Origin: an uncultured Chlorobiaceae bacterium
Lineage (GTDB): Bacteria > Bacteroidota > Chlorobiia > Chlorobiales > Chlorobiaceae
DNA: 22,102 nt
Assembly: GCA_903929845.1 (NCBI GenBank)
Contig: CAIYWF010000093.1
Span: 1-22,102 of the forward strand
Direction of reading: 5' to 3'
Of this stretch, positions 1 through 7,479 are shown one piece after another. Below the pieces are notes generated by a model, which was not told the DNA's origin, did no database searches, and saw nothing but the letters and a program-made list of their open reading frames with translations. How positions within the stretch are numbered: the stretch's first letter is position 1; each line of letters begins with the position of its first letter. The position numbers and the translations under genes are program-made.

Positions 1-18
1 GAGGTTATTTCGCTTTAA
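1..18 (+). CDS. Possible 3' end of rplU (ribosomal protein L21), partial
   Basis: The first 18 bases read Glu-Val-Ile-Ser-Leu-stop in frame 1, and rpmA starts 34 bases later. L21 (rplU) normally lies directly upstream of L27 (rpmA), so this is probably the last five codons of rplU. Five codons are too few to identify a protein, so the call rests on gene order alone. Confidence 0.35.
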   Translation, partial: EVISL

Positions 19-52
19 AAATATTCAGGATTTTTAACGTTAATTTTTTGCT

Positions 53-307
53 ATGGCTCATAAAAAAGGTGGCGGATCGACAAAAAACGGTCGCGACAGT
101 AACCCGAAATATCTCGGAGTAAAAGCTGCCGGTGGCTCTACTGTAGCAGCAGGAACAATTATTCTTCGCCAGAGAGGAACCGTTATCAAACCCGGAATCA
201 ATGCGGGATTGGGACGTGATCATACTATTTTTGCTCTCGTTGACGGTGTGGTGACTTTCCGCAACGGACGCAATAATAAAAAACAGGTGAACATACTCCC
301 CTGCTGA
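53..307 (+). CDS. rpmA: 50S ribosomal protein L27
   Basis: L27 of the large ribosomal subunit, whose N-terminal tail reaches towards the peptidyl-transferase centre. The 84-residue product starts MAHKKGGGSTKNGRDS and continues with YLGVKAAGG and IILRQRGT, which are the family hallmarks, and its length is normal. It starts with the mature-type AHKKGGG sequence and lacks the N-terminal extension that is cleaved off in Firmicutes. The ATG at 53 has no Shine-Dalgarno sequence; the upstream bases are T-rich. It is probably co-transcribed with rplU, which lies off the left edge, and transcription would end at the hairpin just downstream. Confidence 0.97.
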   Translation: MAHKKGGGSTKNGRDSNPKYLGVKAAGGSTVAAGTIILRQRGTVIKPGINAGLGRDHTIFALVDGVVTFRNGRNNKKQVNILPC

Positions 308-334
308 GCCATGCTTGCTACTCAATAAGTTTTT

Positions 335-376
335 AACAGAAAAAGCCGTCTTGTTTTAAGTCGGCTTTTTCTGTTA
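335..376 (+). terminator. Intrinsic terminator after rpmA
   Basis: A perfect 14-bp inverted repeat (335-348 with 362-375) encloses a 13-nt loop. The stem contains AAAAAGCCG on the left and CGGCTTTTT on the right, so the right arm supplies the T-run for plus-strand transcripts. Because the left arm is A-rich, it could also work on the other strand. It lies 28 bases after the rpmA stop and separates the ribosomal operon from mdh. Confidence 0.85.
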
Positions 377-451
377 TCGGTCACTTGATGATGTCGAAAA
401 TGTATCTCTGTTAAAAGTCAACTCTTTACACTTTAAAAATAATATCGAATT

Positions 452-1384
452 ATGAAAATCACCGTTATTGGGGCGGGAAATGTCGGGGCTACTGCGGCTC
501 TTCGCATTGCTGAAAAACAACTGGCAAAAGAGGTTGTTCTCATTGACATCGTTGAAGGTGTTCCCCAGGGCAAGGCTCTTGACATGTACGAATCAGGGCC
601 AGTTGGTCTGTTCGATACCAGTGTCTTCGGATCCAATGACTATAAAGATTCAGCGAATTCAGATATTGTTCTGATTACTGCTGGTCTGGCAAGAAAGCCG
701 GGGATGTCAAGAGAGGATCTCCTGATGAAAAATGCCACGATTATCAGAGACGTGACGAAAGAGGTGATGAAATATTCTTCCAACCCGATTATTGTCATGG
801 TCTCCAACCCGCTTGATGTCATGACCTTCGTTGCCCAGAAGGCAAGCGGTCTTCCGAAAGAGAGGGTTATCGGCATGGCTGGCGTGCTTGACACTGCTCG
901 ATTCAAAAGCTTTATTGCTGAAGCGCTTGATATTTCCATGCAGGACATCAGCGCGCTGGTGCTTGGCGGACATGGTGATTCTATGGTGCCGGTTGTCAAT
1001 TATACCAATGTTGCCGGCATCCCGCTGACTGAGCTGCTGCCACAGGAAAAAATTGATGAACTTGTCGCTCGCACCAGAAATGGCGGCATTGAAATTGTCA
1101 ACTATCTGAAAACCGGTTCAGCATTTTATGCTCCTGCGGCTTCGGCAGTTGAGATGATTGAGGCTATTGTAAAAGACCGCAAACGTATTATCCCTTGCAC
1201 AACCCTGCTCGAAGGCCAGTACGGTATTGATAATGTCTTCTGCGGTGTTCCTATCAAAATTGGCAAAAACGGTGTTGAGCAGATTCTGGAAATCAATCTC
1301 TCCGGCGCTGAGCTTGAAGCTCTTCAGCAATCCGCAGCGATTGTCGAAGAAAACTGCAAGGCTCTTGCTGCACTGCTTGCCTGA
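452..1384 (+). CDS. mdh: Malate dehydrogenase, LDH-like type
   Basis: NAD-dependent malate/oxaloacetate interconversion in the cytoplasm. In green sulfur bacteria it serves the reductive TCA cycle. The 310-residue product has the dinucleotide motif GAGNVG at 7-12 and Asp32 at the end of the second strand, which favours NAD. Arg81 sits at the position that sets specificity (Gln in lactate dehydrogenase, Arg in malate dehydrogenase). Substrate and catalytic residues are Arg87, Asn119, Asp147, Arg150 and His174 (GGHGDS). The length equals that recalled for the Chlorobium enzyme. The start is fixed by the Rossmann strand, which begins at residue 2. No Shine-Dalgarno sequence is visible. The gene is probably monocistronic, lying between the rpmA terminator and a bidirectional terminator. 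Confidence 0.97.
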   Translation: MKITVIGAGNVGATAALRIAEKQLAKEVVLIDIVEGVPQGKALDMYESGPVGLFDTSVFGSNDYKDSANSDIVLITAGLARKPGMSREDLLMKNATIIRDVTKEVMKYSSNPIIVMVSNPLDVMTFVAQKASGLPKERVIGMAGVLDTARFKSFIAEALDISMQDISALVLGGHGDSMVPVVNYTNVAGIPLTELLPQEKIDELVARTRNGGIEIVNYLKTGSAFYAPAASAVEMIEAIVKDRKRIIPCTTLLEGQYGIDNVFCGVPIKIGKNGVEQILEINLSGAELEALQQSAAIVEENCKALAALLA

Positions 1385-1402
1385 ATTTCATGAATTTGAG
1401 TA

Positions 1403-1434
1403 CACAAAAAGCGGTCAATTGACCGCTTTTTGTG
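1403..1434. terminator. Bidirectional terminator between mdh and agmatine deiminase
   Basis: A perfect 32-nt palindrome with 16-nt half-sites, centred between 1418 and 1419. The arms carry AAAAAGCGGTC and GACCGCTTTTT, so each strand reads a GC-containing stem followed by T residues. It fills almost all of the 53-nt gap between the convergent stop codons at 1384 and 1438, and should end transcription from both sides. Confidence 0.88.
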
Positions 1435-1437
1435 TTT

Positions 1438-2481
1438 CTACAAATTGGGCTCTTCATGCGTTAAACAATGAATAGCTCCAAGGCCCCAAACCACATCAGT
1501 ACAATCGATACCGACGACCTTCCTCTCTGGAAAAAATTGCTGCAAAATCTGGATGGCTTTCTGATCTTGTGAACAACGGTAGGTTGGCACAAGAACTACG
1601 GTGTTGGCGATATAGAAGTTTGCGTAACTTGCGGGCAAACGACACCCGTCATGAAAAACCGGCAAGGGCATAGGAAGTCTCACCACTTTGAGCGGATTGC
1701 CTTCAAGATCCGTGTAACATTGCAGTCTCCAGTAATTTTCCTGCAATGCTTCATAATTCTCATCATCAGGCTCATCCTCAACGGCAATCACAACCGTAGT
1801 TTCATTGACAAAACGAGCCATATCGTCAACATGACCATCAGTATCGTCACCAACTATGCCATCACCAAGCCACAAAACTTTTTCAATACCGAGATATCGT
1901 CCAAGCTCTGCTTCAATCTCCACGCGACTCAGAGAGGGATTGCGGTTAGGGTTCAAAAGACACGCCTCGCTCGTCAGCAAAAGTCCTTTTCCATTGACAT
2001 CAATCGAACCGCCCTCAAGAACCATGCCGGGTGACACAAGAGACAACTGCTGCAACGCAGCAATCTTTTTTGGAACGGCATTATCTTCATGATAGGATTT
2101 ATATTTTTCGCCCCACGCATTGTATTCCCAGTTCATGATAACTTTTTCAAGCTGGCCCTCACTCTGACGAAAAACGTAGTTCGGCCCATGATCCCTGCAC
2201 CAGGCATCGTTTGTTGGAATACGATGAAGAAAAATTCGCTCTATCCGAAGCTGTTGATGACCTGAGTTGCGAAACAATGCTGACACTTCTTGCTCCATTG
2301 CTTCATCAAGCACATTGATATGCACCTCCTCTGAAGAGCTAAGCCAGGATGCAATCTCGACAAATACTGCCGGTATCGGTTCAAACTTGCGCGGCCACGT
2401 CTCAAGCCGGTGAGGCCAGGAAAGCCAAGTCGCTTTGTGACAAGACCACTCGGGCGGCATATAATAAGTCGACTCTGCCAT
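1438..2481 (-). CDS. aguA: Agmatine deiminase (peptidyl-arginine deiminase family)
   Basis: Hydrolyses agmatine to N-carbamoylputrescine and ammonia, the first step of the two-enzyme route to putrescine. The 347-residue product is typical of the bacterial PPAD/AguA family. It has NDAWCRDHGP at 91-100, EGGSID at 156-161, DTDGHVDD at 213-220 with the likely catalytic His217, and the C-terminal GLGAIHCLTHEEP block with the nucleophile Cys339. The related Porphyromonas peptidylarginine deiminase shares the fold, but N-carbamoylputrescine amidase encoded two genes upstream in the same unit favours agmatine as substrate. It is the last gene of the minus-strand unit, 10 bp after the protease gene, and ends against the shared terminator. 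Only a weak GAGAG precedes the ATG. Confidence 0.93.
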   Translation of the reverse strand: MAESTYYMPPEWSCHKATWLSWPHRLETWPRKFEPIPAVFVEIASWLSSSEEVHINVLDEAMEQEVSALFRNSGHQQLRIERIFLHRIPTNDAWCRDHGPNYVFRQSEGQLEKVIMNWEYNAWGEKYKSYHEDNAVPKKIAALQQLSLVSPGMVLEGGSIDVNGKGLLLTSEACLLNPNRNPSLSRVEIEAELGRYLGIEKVLWLGDGIVGDDTDGHVDDMARFVNETTVVIAVEDEPDDENYEALQENYWRLQCYTDLEGNPLKVVRLPMPLPVFHDGCRLPASYANFYIANTVVLVPTYRCSQDQKAIQILQQFFPERKVVGIDCTDVVWGLGAIHCLTHEEPNL

Positions 2482-2491
2482 AAAAAATCTC

Positions 2492-3754
2492 TCAGTTCAG
2501 GATTGATTGGGTACCGCTGGCAGCAAGCGCTCTGATGCGCAGGATACGCTGCAAGACCGGTGGATGAGAATAGTTCAGAAAAACATAGAAGGGATGCGGC
2601 GTCAGATTCGAAAGATTGTTGCGTGACAGCTTTTTCAGTGCATCAGCCAGAGATGCCCCTTGATCAAAGGTAGATACCGCATAATAATCCGCTTCATACT
2701 CATGCTTTCGGGAAAGTGCCTGCATCATAATTGAGAGTATCCACTCCACCGGAGTGTAAAGAAGCATAAAAAAAATCAGGCTGCCATAGACAGAGGTCTC
2801 CTTCATGAAAAAAGCATCAAAAAGAGAGCGGTTGTTCATAAAAAGGGAGAGGAGAAAAAAAAGGGCAGCAAGATTAAGAAGGCTCAACACCATGGTAACA
2901 ATAATATGTTTTTTCTTGAAGTGGCCTATCTCATGAGCGAGTACGGCAACCAGCTCCTGAACCGGATGAGCAGAGATGAGCGTATCGAACAGCGCTATTC
3001 TCTTGCGTTTTCCGAACCCTGTAAAAAATGCATTGGCTTTCGCTGAACGCTTTGACCCATCAAGCACATAGACGCCAGAGAGAGGGAAATGTACCGTTCC
3101 GGCATATTCCATGATGGCACGCTTCAGCTCTCCCTCTTCAAGGGGTACAAACTTGTTGAAGAGAGGCATAATCCATGTGGGAGCGATATACTGAAGCAGA
3201 AGAGAAACCAGAGTTACTCCGCACCAGGCCCAGAGCCATGCCAGCGATCCGGTGGTCTCAAAAAACCAGAGCACCCCTGCAAGTAAAGGGGCACCAAGCA
3301 GAGCTGCCAACAGGAAGGTTTTCAGAAGATCCGTTGCAAAAACAACCGGTGTGGTTTTGTTGAAACCAAATTTCTCTTCAATGACAAACGTTTTGTAGAT
3401 ACCAAGAGGAAGATCGATCAACGACTGCAGCAGCACCAAAACGGCAATATAGAGTACTCCGTTCACGACTGGATTAAAACCATAGCCTCTCAAAAACTGA
3501 TCAAGCAGATTAAAGCCTCCTGAAAACCAGAAAAAGAGAAGAAAAAAAAGATCAACCGCTGACGCGATGAGCGAAAGCCGTGTCGTTGCACCAAGGTACT
3601 CTGCAGACTTTCTGTAAGCCTCTTCATCAAAAACGCCGACAAACTCCAGCGGAAGTCCGGTCGCTGCCGATTTAAGATTCAGCAGTTCCGAAACAAGTTT
3701 GACAACAAAAGTAATGAGCAGGGTAATAAAAACAACTGCGCCATAAGCATTCAT
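2492..3754 (-). CDS. M48 family membrane metalloprotease, Ste24/CAAX-protease type
   Basis: Integral membrane zinc protease of 420 residues. The zinc site is HEIGH at 274-278, with the third ligand Glu354 in the HEYEAD block at 351-356. The sequence before it (LDGSKRSAKANAFFTGFG, about 231-248) is the Ste24 hallmark. About seven hydrophobic stretches are visible, roughly at 4-24, 60-78, 98-118, 140-165, 170-195, 285-305 and 322-345. Bacterial members do not process farnesylated proteins in the yeast way; they probably act in membrane-protein quality control, but the substrate cannot be read from sequence. It lies 48 bp after N-carbamoylputrescine amidase and 10 bp before agmatine deiminase, so it splits the two agmatine-pathway genes. 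No Shine-Dalgarno sequence is seen at the ATG. Confidence 0.92.
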   Translation of the reverse strand: MNAYGAVVFITLLITFVVKLVSELLNLKSAATGLPLEFVGVFDEEAYRKSAEYLGATTRLSLIASAVDLFFLLFFWFSGGFNLLDQFLRGYGFNPVVNGVLYIAVLVLLQSLIDLPLGIYKTFVIEEKFGFNKTTPVVFATDLLKTFLLAALLGAPLLAGVLWFFETTGSLAWLWAWCGVTLVSLLLQYIAPTWIMPLFNKFVPLEEGELKRAIMEYAGTVHFPLSGVYVLDGSKRSAKANAFFTGFGKRKRIALFDTLISAHPVQELVAVLAHEIGHFKKKHIIVTMVLSLLNLAALFFLLSLFMNNRSLFDAFFMKETSVYGSLIFFMLLYTPVEWILSIMMQALSRKHEYEADYYAVSTFDQGASLADALKKLSRNNLSNLTPHPFYVFLNYSHPPVLQRILRIRALAASGTQSILN

Positions 3755-3802
3755 AAGCGAGAGAATATGTTAGAAAAGAGTTACGGCAAACGTAACCATG
3801 GT

Positions 3803-4678
3803 TTATTCATCAAGAAACCGTTTCTGCAACTCTCCGTACGTTTCTATACGACGATCACGTAAAAACGGCCAGTGAGAACGATAAAACCCTATACGGCTCA
3901 GGTCACACTCGGCAAAAACAATGGCCTCATCCTGATGGGCAACCTCCTGAATGACCTGGCCATAAGGATCGCAAACAAAACTGTTGCCCCAGAACTCCAG
4001 CTCATCTTCCGTTCCAACCCTGTTGGCTGCGGCAACAAAGACACCGTTTGCAATGGCATGGCTCCGTTGTATGGTTATCCAGGCATCGCGCTGCGAACGA
4101 CGCACTTCTGCTGAATGTTCGTCAGCCGCCCATCCTATTGCCGTTGGATAAAAGAGAATTTCCACCCCCTTGAGCGCCGTCAGCCGGGCAGCTTCAGGAT
4201 ACCATTGATCCCAGCAAATCAGGATGCCAATTGTAGCATAGCGGGTTTTAAAAACCTTATAACCCAAATCACCGGGTGTAAAATAAAACTTTTCATAAAA
4301 TCCGGGATCGTCAGGAATGTGCATTTTCCGGTACTTGCCGAGGTAGCTTCCGTCAGCATCAATAACGGCTGCCGTATTGTGATACAAGCCTCTTGCCCGT
4401 ATTTCAAATAACGAGGCAACAATGACCACCTCCAGCTCACGGGCAAGCTCCTGCATTACCTGTGTTGATGGGCCAGGCACCTGTTCGGCATACTCGAACG
4501 ACTTATAATCCTCCGTCTGGCAAAAATAGCGAGTGTTAAAAAGCTCCTGCAAGCAGATAATCCGGGCGCCCTGTGCTGCAGCTTCCCTGATTTTTCTGCA
4601 CGCTTTAGCAAGATTTTCAGCCGGATCACTCTGGCATGATGTCTGAATCAGCGCTATCGGCACCTTCTCGGAATGCAT
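3803..4678 (-). CDS. aguB: N-carbamoylputrescine amidase (nitrilase superfamily)
   Basis: Hydrolyses N-carbamoylputrescine to putrescine, CO2 and ammonia, the second step after agmatine deiminase. The 291-residue product shows the nitrilase triad: Glu45 in CLQELF, Lys118 in YRKMHIPDD, and Cys155 in ILICWDQWYPEAA. The IPDDPGFYEKFYFTPGD segment and the C-terminal HWPFLRDRR are typical of the AguB branch, and the length is normal. The gene starts 14 bp after menA and is followed 48 bp later by the M48 protease gene. The ATG has no recognisable Shine-Dalgarno sequence, so it may depend on coupling with menA translation. Agmatine deiminase in the same unit supports the substrate assignment strongly. 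Confidence 0.94.
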   Translation of the reverse strand: MHSEKVPIALIQTSCQSDPAENLAKACRKIREAAAQGARIICLQELFNTRYFCQTEDYKSFEYAEQVPGPSTQVMQELARELEVVIVASLFEIRARGLYHNTAAVIDADGSYLGKYRKMHIPDDPGFYEKFYFTPGDLGYKVFKTRYATIGILICWDQWYPEAARLTALKGVEILFYPTAIGWAADEHSAEVRRSQRDAWITIQRSHAIANGVFVAAANRVGTEDELEFWGNSFVCDPYGQVIQEVAHQDEAIVFAECDLSRIGFYRSHWPFLRDRRIETYGELQKRFLDE

Positions 4679-4692
4679 AACTGATCAAGTAA

Positions 4693-5604
4693 TTATTGAA
4701 TAAGGAGACCCACGGCAAAAAGAAGCCCGTGAAGGGTCATCAGTTTGCCTGTGCCAGCCAGAACATTGTTCAACTCCCTCCCTTCGCTTGCATAAAGCTG
4801 CCTGATCATGCTGAACGCAAGAGGGGCTGAAAGCAGGGAGAGCATCCCCCAGGGGGAATAACCGTTCAGGAAAAGAAAAGCGGGAACGAGAAAAGCGACA
4901 ACTGTCAACACAATATAGAGTCGGCGTGCCCACTCACCACCAATACGGGCCGGAAGAGTCATTTTGCCGACGGTACGGTCTGTAACGATATCGCGAATAT
5001 TGTTGACCAAAAGAATGTTGACCGAAAAAAACCCCGGAGCCACAGCGGCAAGAAGGACGGACAGCGACAAAGCGTGTGACTGCACATAGTAAGTGCCTCC
5101 GACGGCCACCAGCCCAAAAAAAACAAAGACAAACAGGTCGCCAAGACCAGAATAGGCTATCGGATAAGGCCCTCCGGTATAGGCCCAAGCAAAAAGGAGA
5201 GAGAGGAGGCCGACAACGAGAATCGGCCAGCCTGAGGTGTAGACGAGAAAAAGTCCGAGCAGAAAAACAGTGCCGACAAGTGAAGCAGATACTCTGATCA
5301 TGGTTTTTTCACTGATAATCCCTGCGGCTACCGTTCTCGTCGGGCCAAGCCGTTCCACAGTATCGGCCCCCTTGCGGAAATCGTATATCTCGTTGATGAA
5401 ATTGGTGGCAACCTGAATACCAAGCGCACAGATCAGTGCAACAAGCGCTGGCAGAAAAAGAAACCGGCCATCAGCAGCAGCAAGAGCAGAACCAAGAATA
5501 ACCGGCACTGCGCCAGCAGGCAGAGTCTTCGGACGAATCGCAAGCATCCATGCCTGCAATGACGTGGGTAACGGCAGACTCTGGTCAGTCATTTTTTGAT
5601 GCAT
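4693..5604 (-). CDS. menA: 1,4-dihydroxy-2-naphthoate polyprenyltransferase
   Basis: Membrane prenyltransferase that joins the polyprenyl tail to dihydroxynaphthoate in menaquinone synthesis; green sulfur bacteria use menaquinone and chlorobiumquinone. The 303-residue product is a UbiA-superfamily protein with eight to nine predicted helices. The two Asp-rich motifs are NEIYDFRKGAD at 71-81 and NNIRDIVTD at 201-209, which bind Mg-diphosphate. The early RPKTLPA at 24-30 is typical of MenA. The ATG at 5604 overlaps the reductase gene upstream by 20 bp. A second ATG at codon 5 (5592) would still overlap by 8 bp. An AAGAGG run lies just before the first ATG, too close for an ideal ribosome site, so the exact start is uncertain. 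Confidence 0.94.
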   Translation of the reverse strand: MHQKMTDQSLPLPTSLQAWMLAIRPKTLPAGAVPVILGSALAAADGRFLFLPALVALICALGIQVATNFINEIYDFRKGADTVERLGPTRTVAAGIISEKTMIRVSASLVGTVFLLGLFLVYTSGWPILVVGLLSLLFAWAYTGGPYPIAYSGLGDLFVFVFFGLVAVGGTYYVQSHALSLSVLLAAVAPGFFSVNILLVNNIRDIVTDRTVGKMTLPARIGGEWARRLYIVLTVVAFLVPAFLFLNGYSPWGMLSLLSAPLAFSMIRQLYASEGRELNNVLAGTGKLMTLHGLLFAVGLLIQ

Positions 5605-6646
5605 GCCTCTTTTCTTTTGCCGCTTTCAGACTACTGAAGATATTACTGATTTTTTCTCCTGGTTTGATATAATTCAAGCTGTGACGCACAGCCATGGCAG
5701 CATCACTCAAACCTGTCTGGATAATCTTGAGTTTTCCAGGATAATAGGCAATATCTCCAGCGGCATAGAGCCCGTCAACCGATGTTTTCATGTGGCTGTC
5801 AACAACAAGAGCACTCTCTGCCAATTCAAGATCCCACTCTGCAAGAGGACCGAGGTTGGACTTGAAGCCAATCAGCAACAGAAGACGATCGGCTTCGATA
5901 CGGTGAATCTTGCCATTTTTCGATCGAAGGTGAACTGCCTTCAGCAGATTTTCTTCTGTCTCAACAGACTTGACCTCTGTATTCAAAAACACATCAACTC
6001 TGCCGCTCTCCCTTGCATCAAGCACCTCATGTGCGGTTTTGCCATGACCCTGAAACTGATGCATCCGGTGAACAAGCGTGACATGGGAGGCAGTGTTCAG
6101 AAGCCCCACAGTCCAGTCAAGTGCGGAATCTCCCCCACCGACAATAACCACCCGTTGAGCAGCAAAATCAGTGATATTTTTGACTGCATAAAAAACACAG
6201 CGACCTTCCAGATGGTCAATATTGGCCAACTGAGGCAGCTTGCGAGGCGTAAATGCGCCCAAACCTGCAGCAATCAGAAGTGCCCTCGACAGAAATACCC
6301 GCCCCGAACTGACGGTAACTTCAAATGATCCATCATCCAGCTTCCGGTAACGGGTAACCGTTTCTCCAAGAATAATTTCCGGGTGATATCGCTCAGTCTG
6401 TTTCCATAAACTGTCCACCAATCCAGCAGCGGGCACCTCGGGAAAACCGGCGACATCATAAATATGTTTTTCTGGATAAAGAGCCGCAAGTTGTCCGCCA
6501 AGCTGAGGCATGCTTTCAATAATGCGACAGCTTACGTTGTTCATCCCGCACTGAAATGCCGCAAAAATTCCGGTAGGGCCACCACCGACAATGGTGAGAT
6601 CACGAACCTCCTCTTCAGGATTAAAATAGAGTTTATTCAGGGTCAT
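5585..6646 (-). CDS. Ferredoxin-NADP+ reductase, thioredoxin-reductase-like type
   Basis: FAD enzyme that passes electrons from reduced ferredoxin to NADP+. In green sulfur bacteria this makes NADPH from ferredoxin reduced by the type-I reaction centre. The 353-residue product has the FAD site GGGPTG at 21-26, the NAD(P)H site GGGDSA at 170-175 and the FAD-closing AAGD at 295-298. Where thioredoxin reductase carries its redox CxxC, this protein reads FYAVKN (152-157) with no cysteine pair, which rules out that enzyme. The C-terminal extension past about 330 also fits this FNR class, known from Chlorobium and Bacillus. The gene starts 19 bp after a small unknown gene, and menA begins inside its 3' end, so the genes are translated from one transcript. 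No Shine-Dalgarno sequence is present. Confidence 0.93.
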   Translation of the reverse strand: MTLNKLYFNPEEEVRDLTIVGGGPTGIFAAFQCGMNNVSCRIIESMPQLGGQLAALYPEKHIYDVAGFPEVPAAGLVDSLWKQTERYHPEIILGETVTRYRKLDDGSFEVTVSSGRVFLSRALLIAAGLGAFTPRKLPQLANIDHLEGRCVFYAVKNITDFAAQRVVIVGGGDSALDWTVGLLNTASHVTLVHRMHQFQGHGKTAHEVLDARESGRVDVFLNTEVKSVETEENLLKAVHLRSKNGKIHRIEADRLLLLIGFKSNLGPLAEWDLELAESALVVDSHMKTSVDGLYAAGDIAYYPGKLKIIQTGLSDAAMAVRHSLNYIKPGEKISNIFSSLKAAKEKRHASKND

Positions 6647-6665
6647 TGGCTAAGGGGAAACCGGA

Positions 6666-7022
6666 TTACTGGATATTGTTCCGAATATACTTTTTTTCAG
6701 AATCCGAGTTTTTCAGATAGATAATTCCTTCAGGATCAACTATACCATAAAGAATAGTAATCAGGTGACCACGTTCATCAAGCTCATGAATCTCGACATG
6801 AATAGCCTCCCTCTTTGTCACCTGATTCCCTTCGTTGTCCCTGAAGTAAAAGAGGGCCCTTACCCCTTGATTGGGAGTTGTTCCCTCAAACTGGTAAGTC
6901 CCATCTTCAAGCTGATCAAGTGCGCAGCCCGAAGAAGAGGAATCTATAGGACAAGAAGCACATTGAGAATAAAAACCCTCTTCAGCTTCGGCAAATTCAC
7001 AAACAGGAAATTTCATAATCAT
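6666..7022 (-). CDS. Small Cys-containing protein of unknown function, leads the FNR-menA unit
   Basis: I do not recognise this 118-residue protein. It is acidic and soluble, with no signal peptide or membrane segment. The N-terminal third holds four cysteines (Cys8, Cys21, Cys24, Cys33) in the pattern C-x12-C-x2-C-x8-C, which could bind zinc or an iron-sulfur cluster. The remainder looks beta-rich (YQFEGTTP, ALFYFRDNEG, HVEIHELDERG). It stands first in the six-gene minus-strand unit, 19 bp before the ferredoxin-NADP reductase gene, so a role linked to that enzyme is possible but unproven. ATG at 7022 or at 7016 (codon 3) could each be the start; neither has a clear Shine-Dalgarno sequence. 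A coding sequence is likely because the frame fits the operon spacing and ends in a charged C-terminus. Confidence 0.75.
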   Translation of the reverse strand: MIMKFPVCEFAEAEEGFYSQCASCPIDSSSSGCALDQLEDGTYQFEGTTPNQGVRALFYFRDNEGNQVTKREAIHVEIHELDERGHLITILYGIVDPEGIIYLKNSDSEKKYIRNNIQ

Positions 7023-7479
7023 TCACGCATTTTTTTTATAGATACAACATCCTTAAATATAACACATTTCCAACTCATCGAAAGCCTTTCAACAGAAAAG
7101 GGGGACGAGAAGAACACCAGTATCAAGATGATCCTGTTGGGCACGACGCCGCCACTATTACCAAGAAAACCCCCGAGAGGTACAGGAATTGGTTGTAACA
7201 ATACAGAATCGGAAAAAGTTAAAACTTCGTTACTATTCCTATGGGAAAATACTCTATTCGGCCAATTATCCTGAAGGAGAAAAAGACCAATCAAAGAGAG
7301 ATTCTGTTTATTCCTGTGGTTCTTTGTATCTTTTCCGGCAAAGAAATTAAATTTCGCCAGTTATGGCTTGTTTACGGCCAACGACACAGGACGTTTGTTA
7401 CCCGTATTGACAACCGGATACGGTATTTATTAACCCCCAGCAGCATAGGCACACTGGAAGCAAAGAGTTACTTATAATA
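7023..7479. other. Divergent intergenic region, no convincing gene
   Basis: This 457-bp stretch separates the minus-strand six-gene unit from prfC and must contain the promoters of both. Open frames inside it (for example minus 7019-7294 and plus 7241-7477) give low-complexity or unstructured peptides and match nothing I recognise. On the minus strand, TATATT (plus positions 7056-7061) could be a -10 element for the unit, but its -35 is poor. A near-palindrome, GAAATT-A-AATTTC, lies at 7343-7355 and is flanked by GGC/GCC. I see no RNA gene here. Confidence 0.6.
7407..7433 (+). promoter_or_regulatory. Candidate promoter for prfC, overlapping a small dyad
   Basis: A perfect -35 hexamer TTGACA lies at 7407-7412, with TATTAA at 7428-7433 as the best -10 (spacing 15, shorter than ideal). 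The -35 sits in the loop side of an imperfect inverted repeat: ACCCGTAT (7400-7407) and ATACGGT (7418-7424). A repressor or a 5'-leader hairpin could use it. prfC begins 46 bases after the -10. The match is modest, so treat it as a candidate. Confidence 0.35.

Noticed and set aside
5603..6328. Plus-strand open frame of 241 codons
   Set aside because: It is antisense to the ferredoxin-NADP reductase, whose motifs are intact.
5585..6646. Thioredoxin reductase
   Set aside because: The fold matches but the redox CxxC is missing (FYAVKN in its place), so ferredoxin-NADP reductase is the better call.
7019..7294. Minus-strand open frame of 91 codons that overlaps the start of the small Cys protein by 4 bp
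   Set aside because: The ATGA overlap looks operon-like, but the peptide has no recognisable domain, an odd hydrophobic/Pro-rich composition and no ribosome site, and it lies where promoters are expected.
7241..7477. Plus-strand open frame of 78 codons just before prfC
   Set aside because: No motif or convincing start, and it overlaps the promoter candidate; treated as chance.
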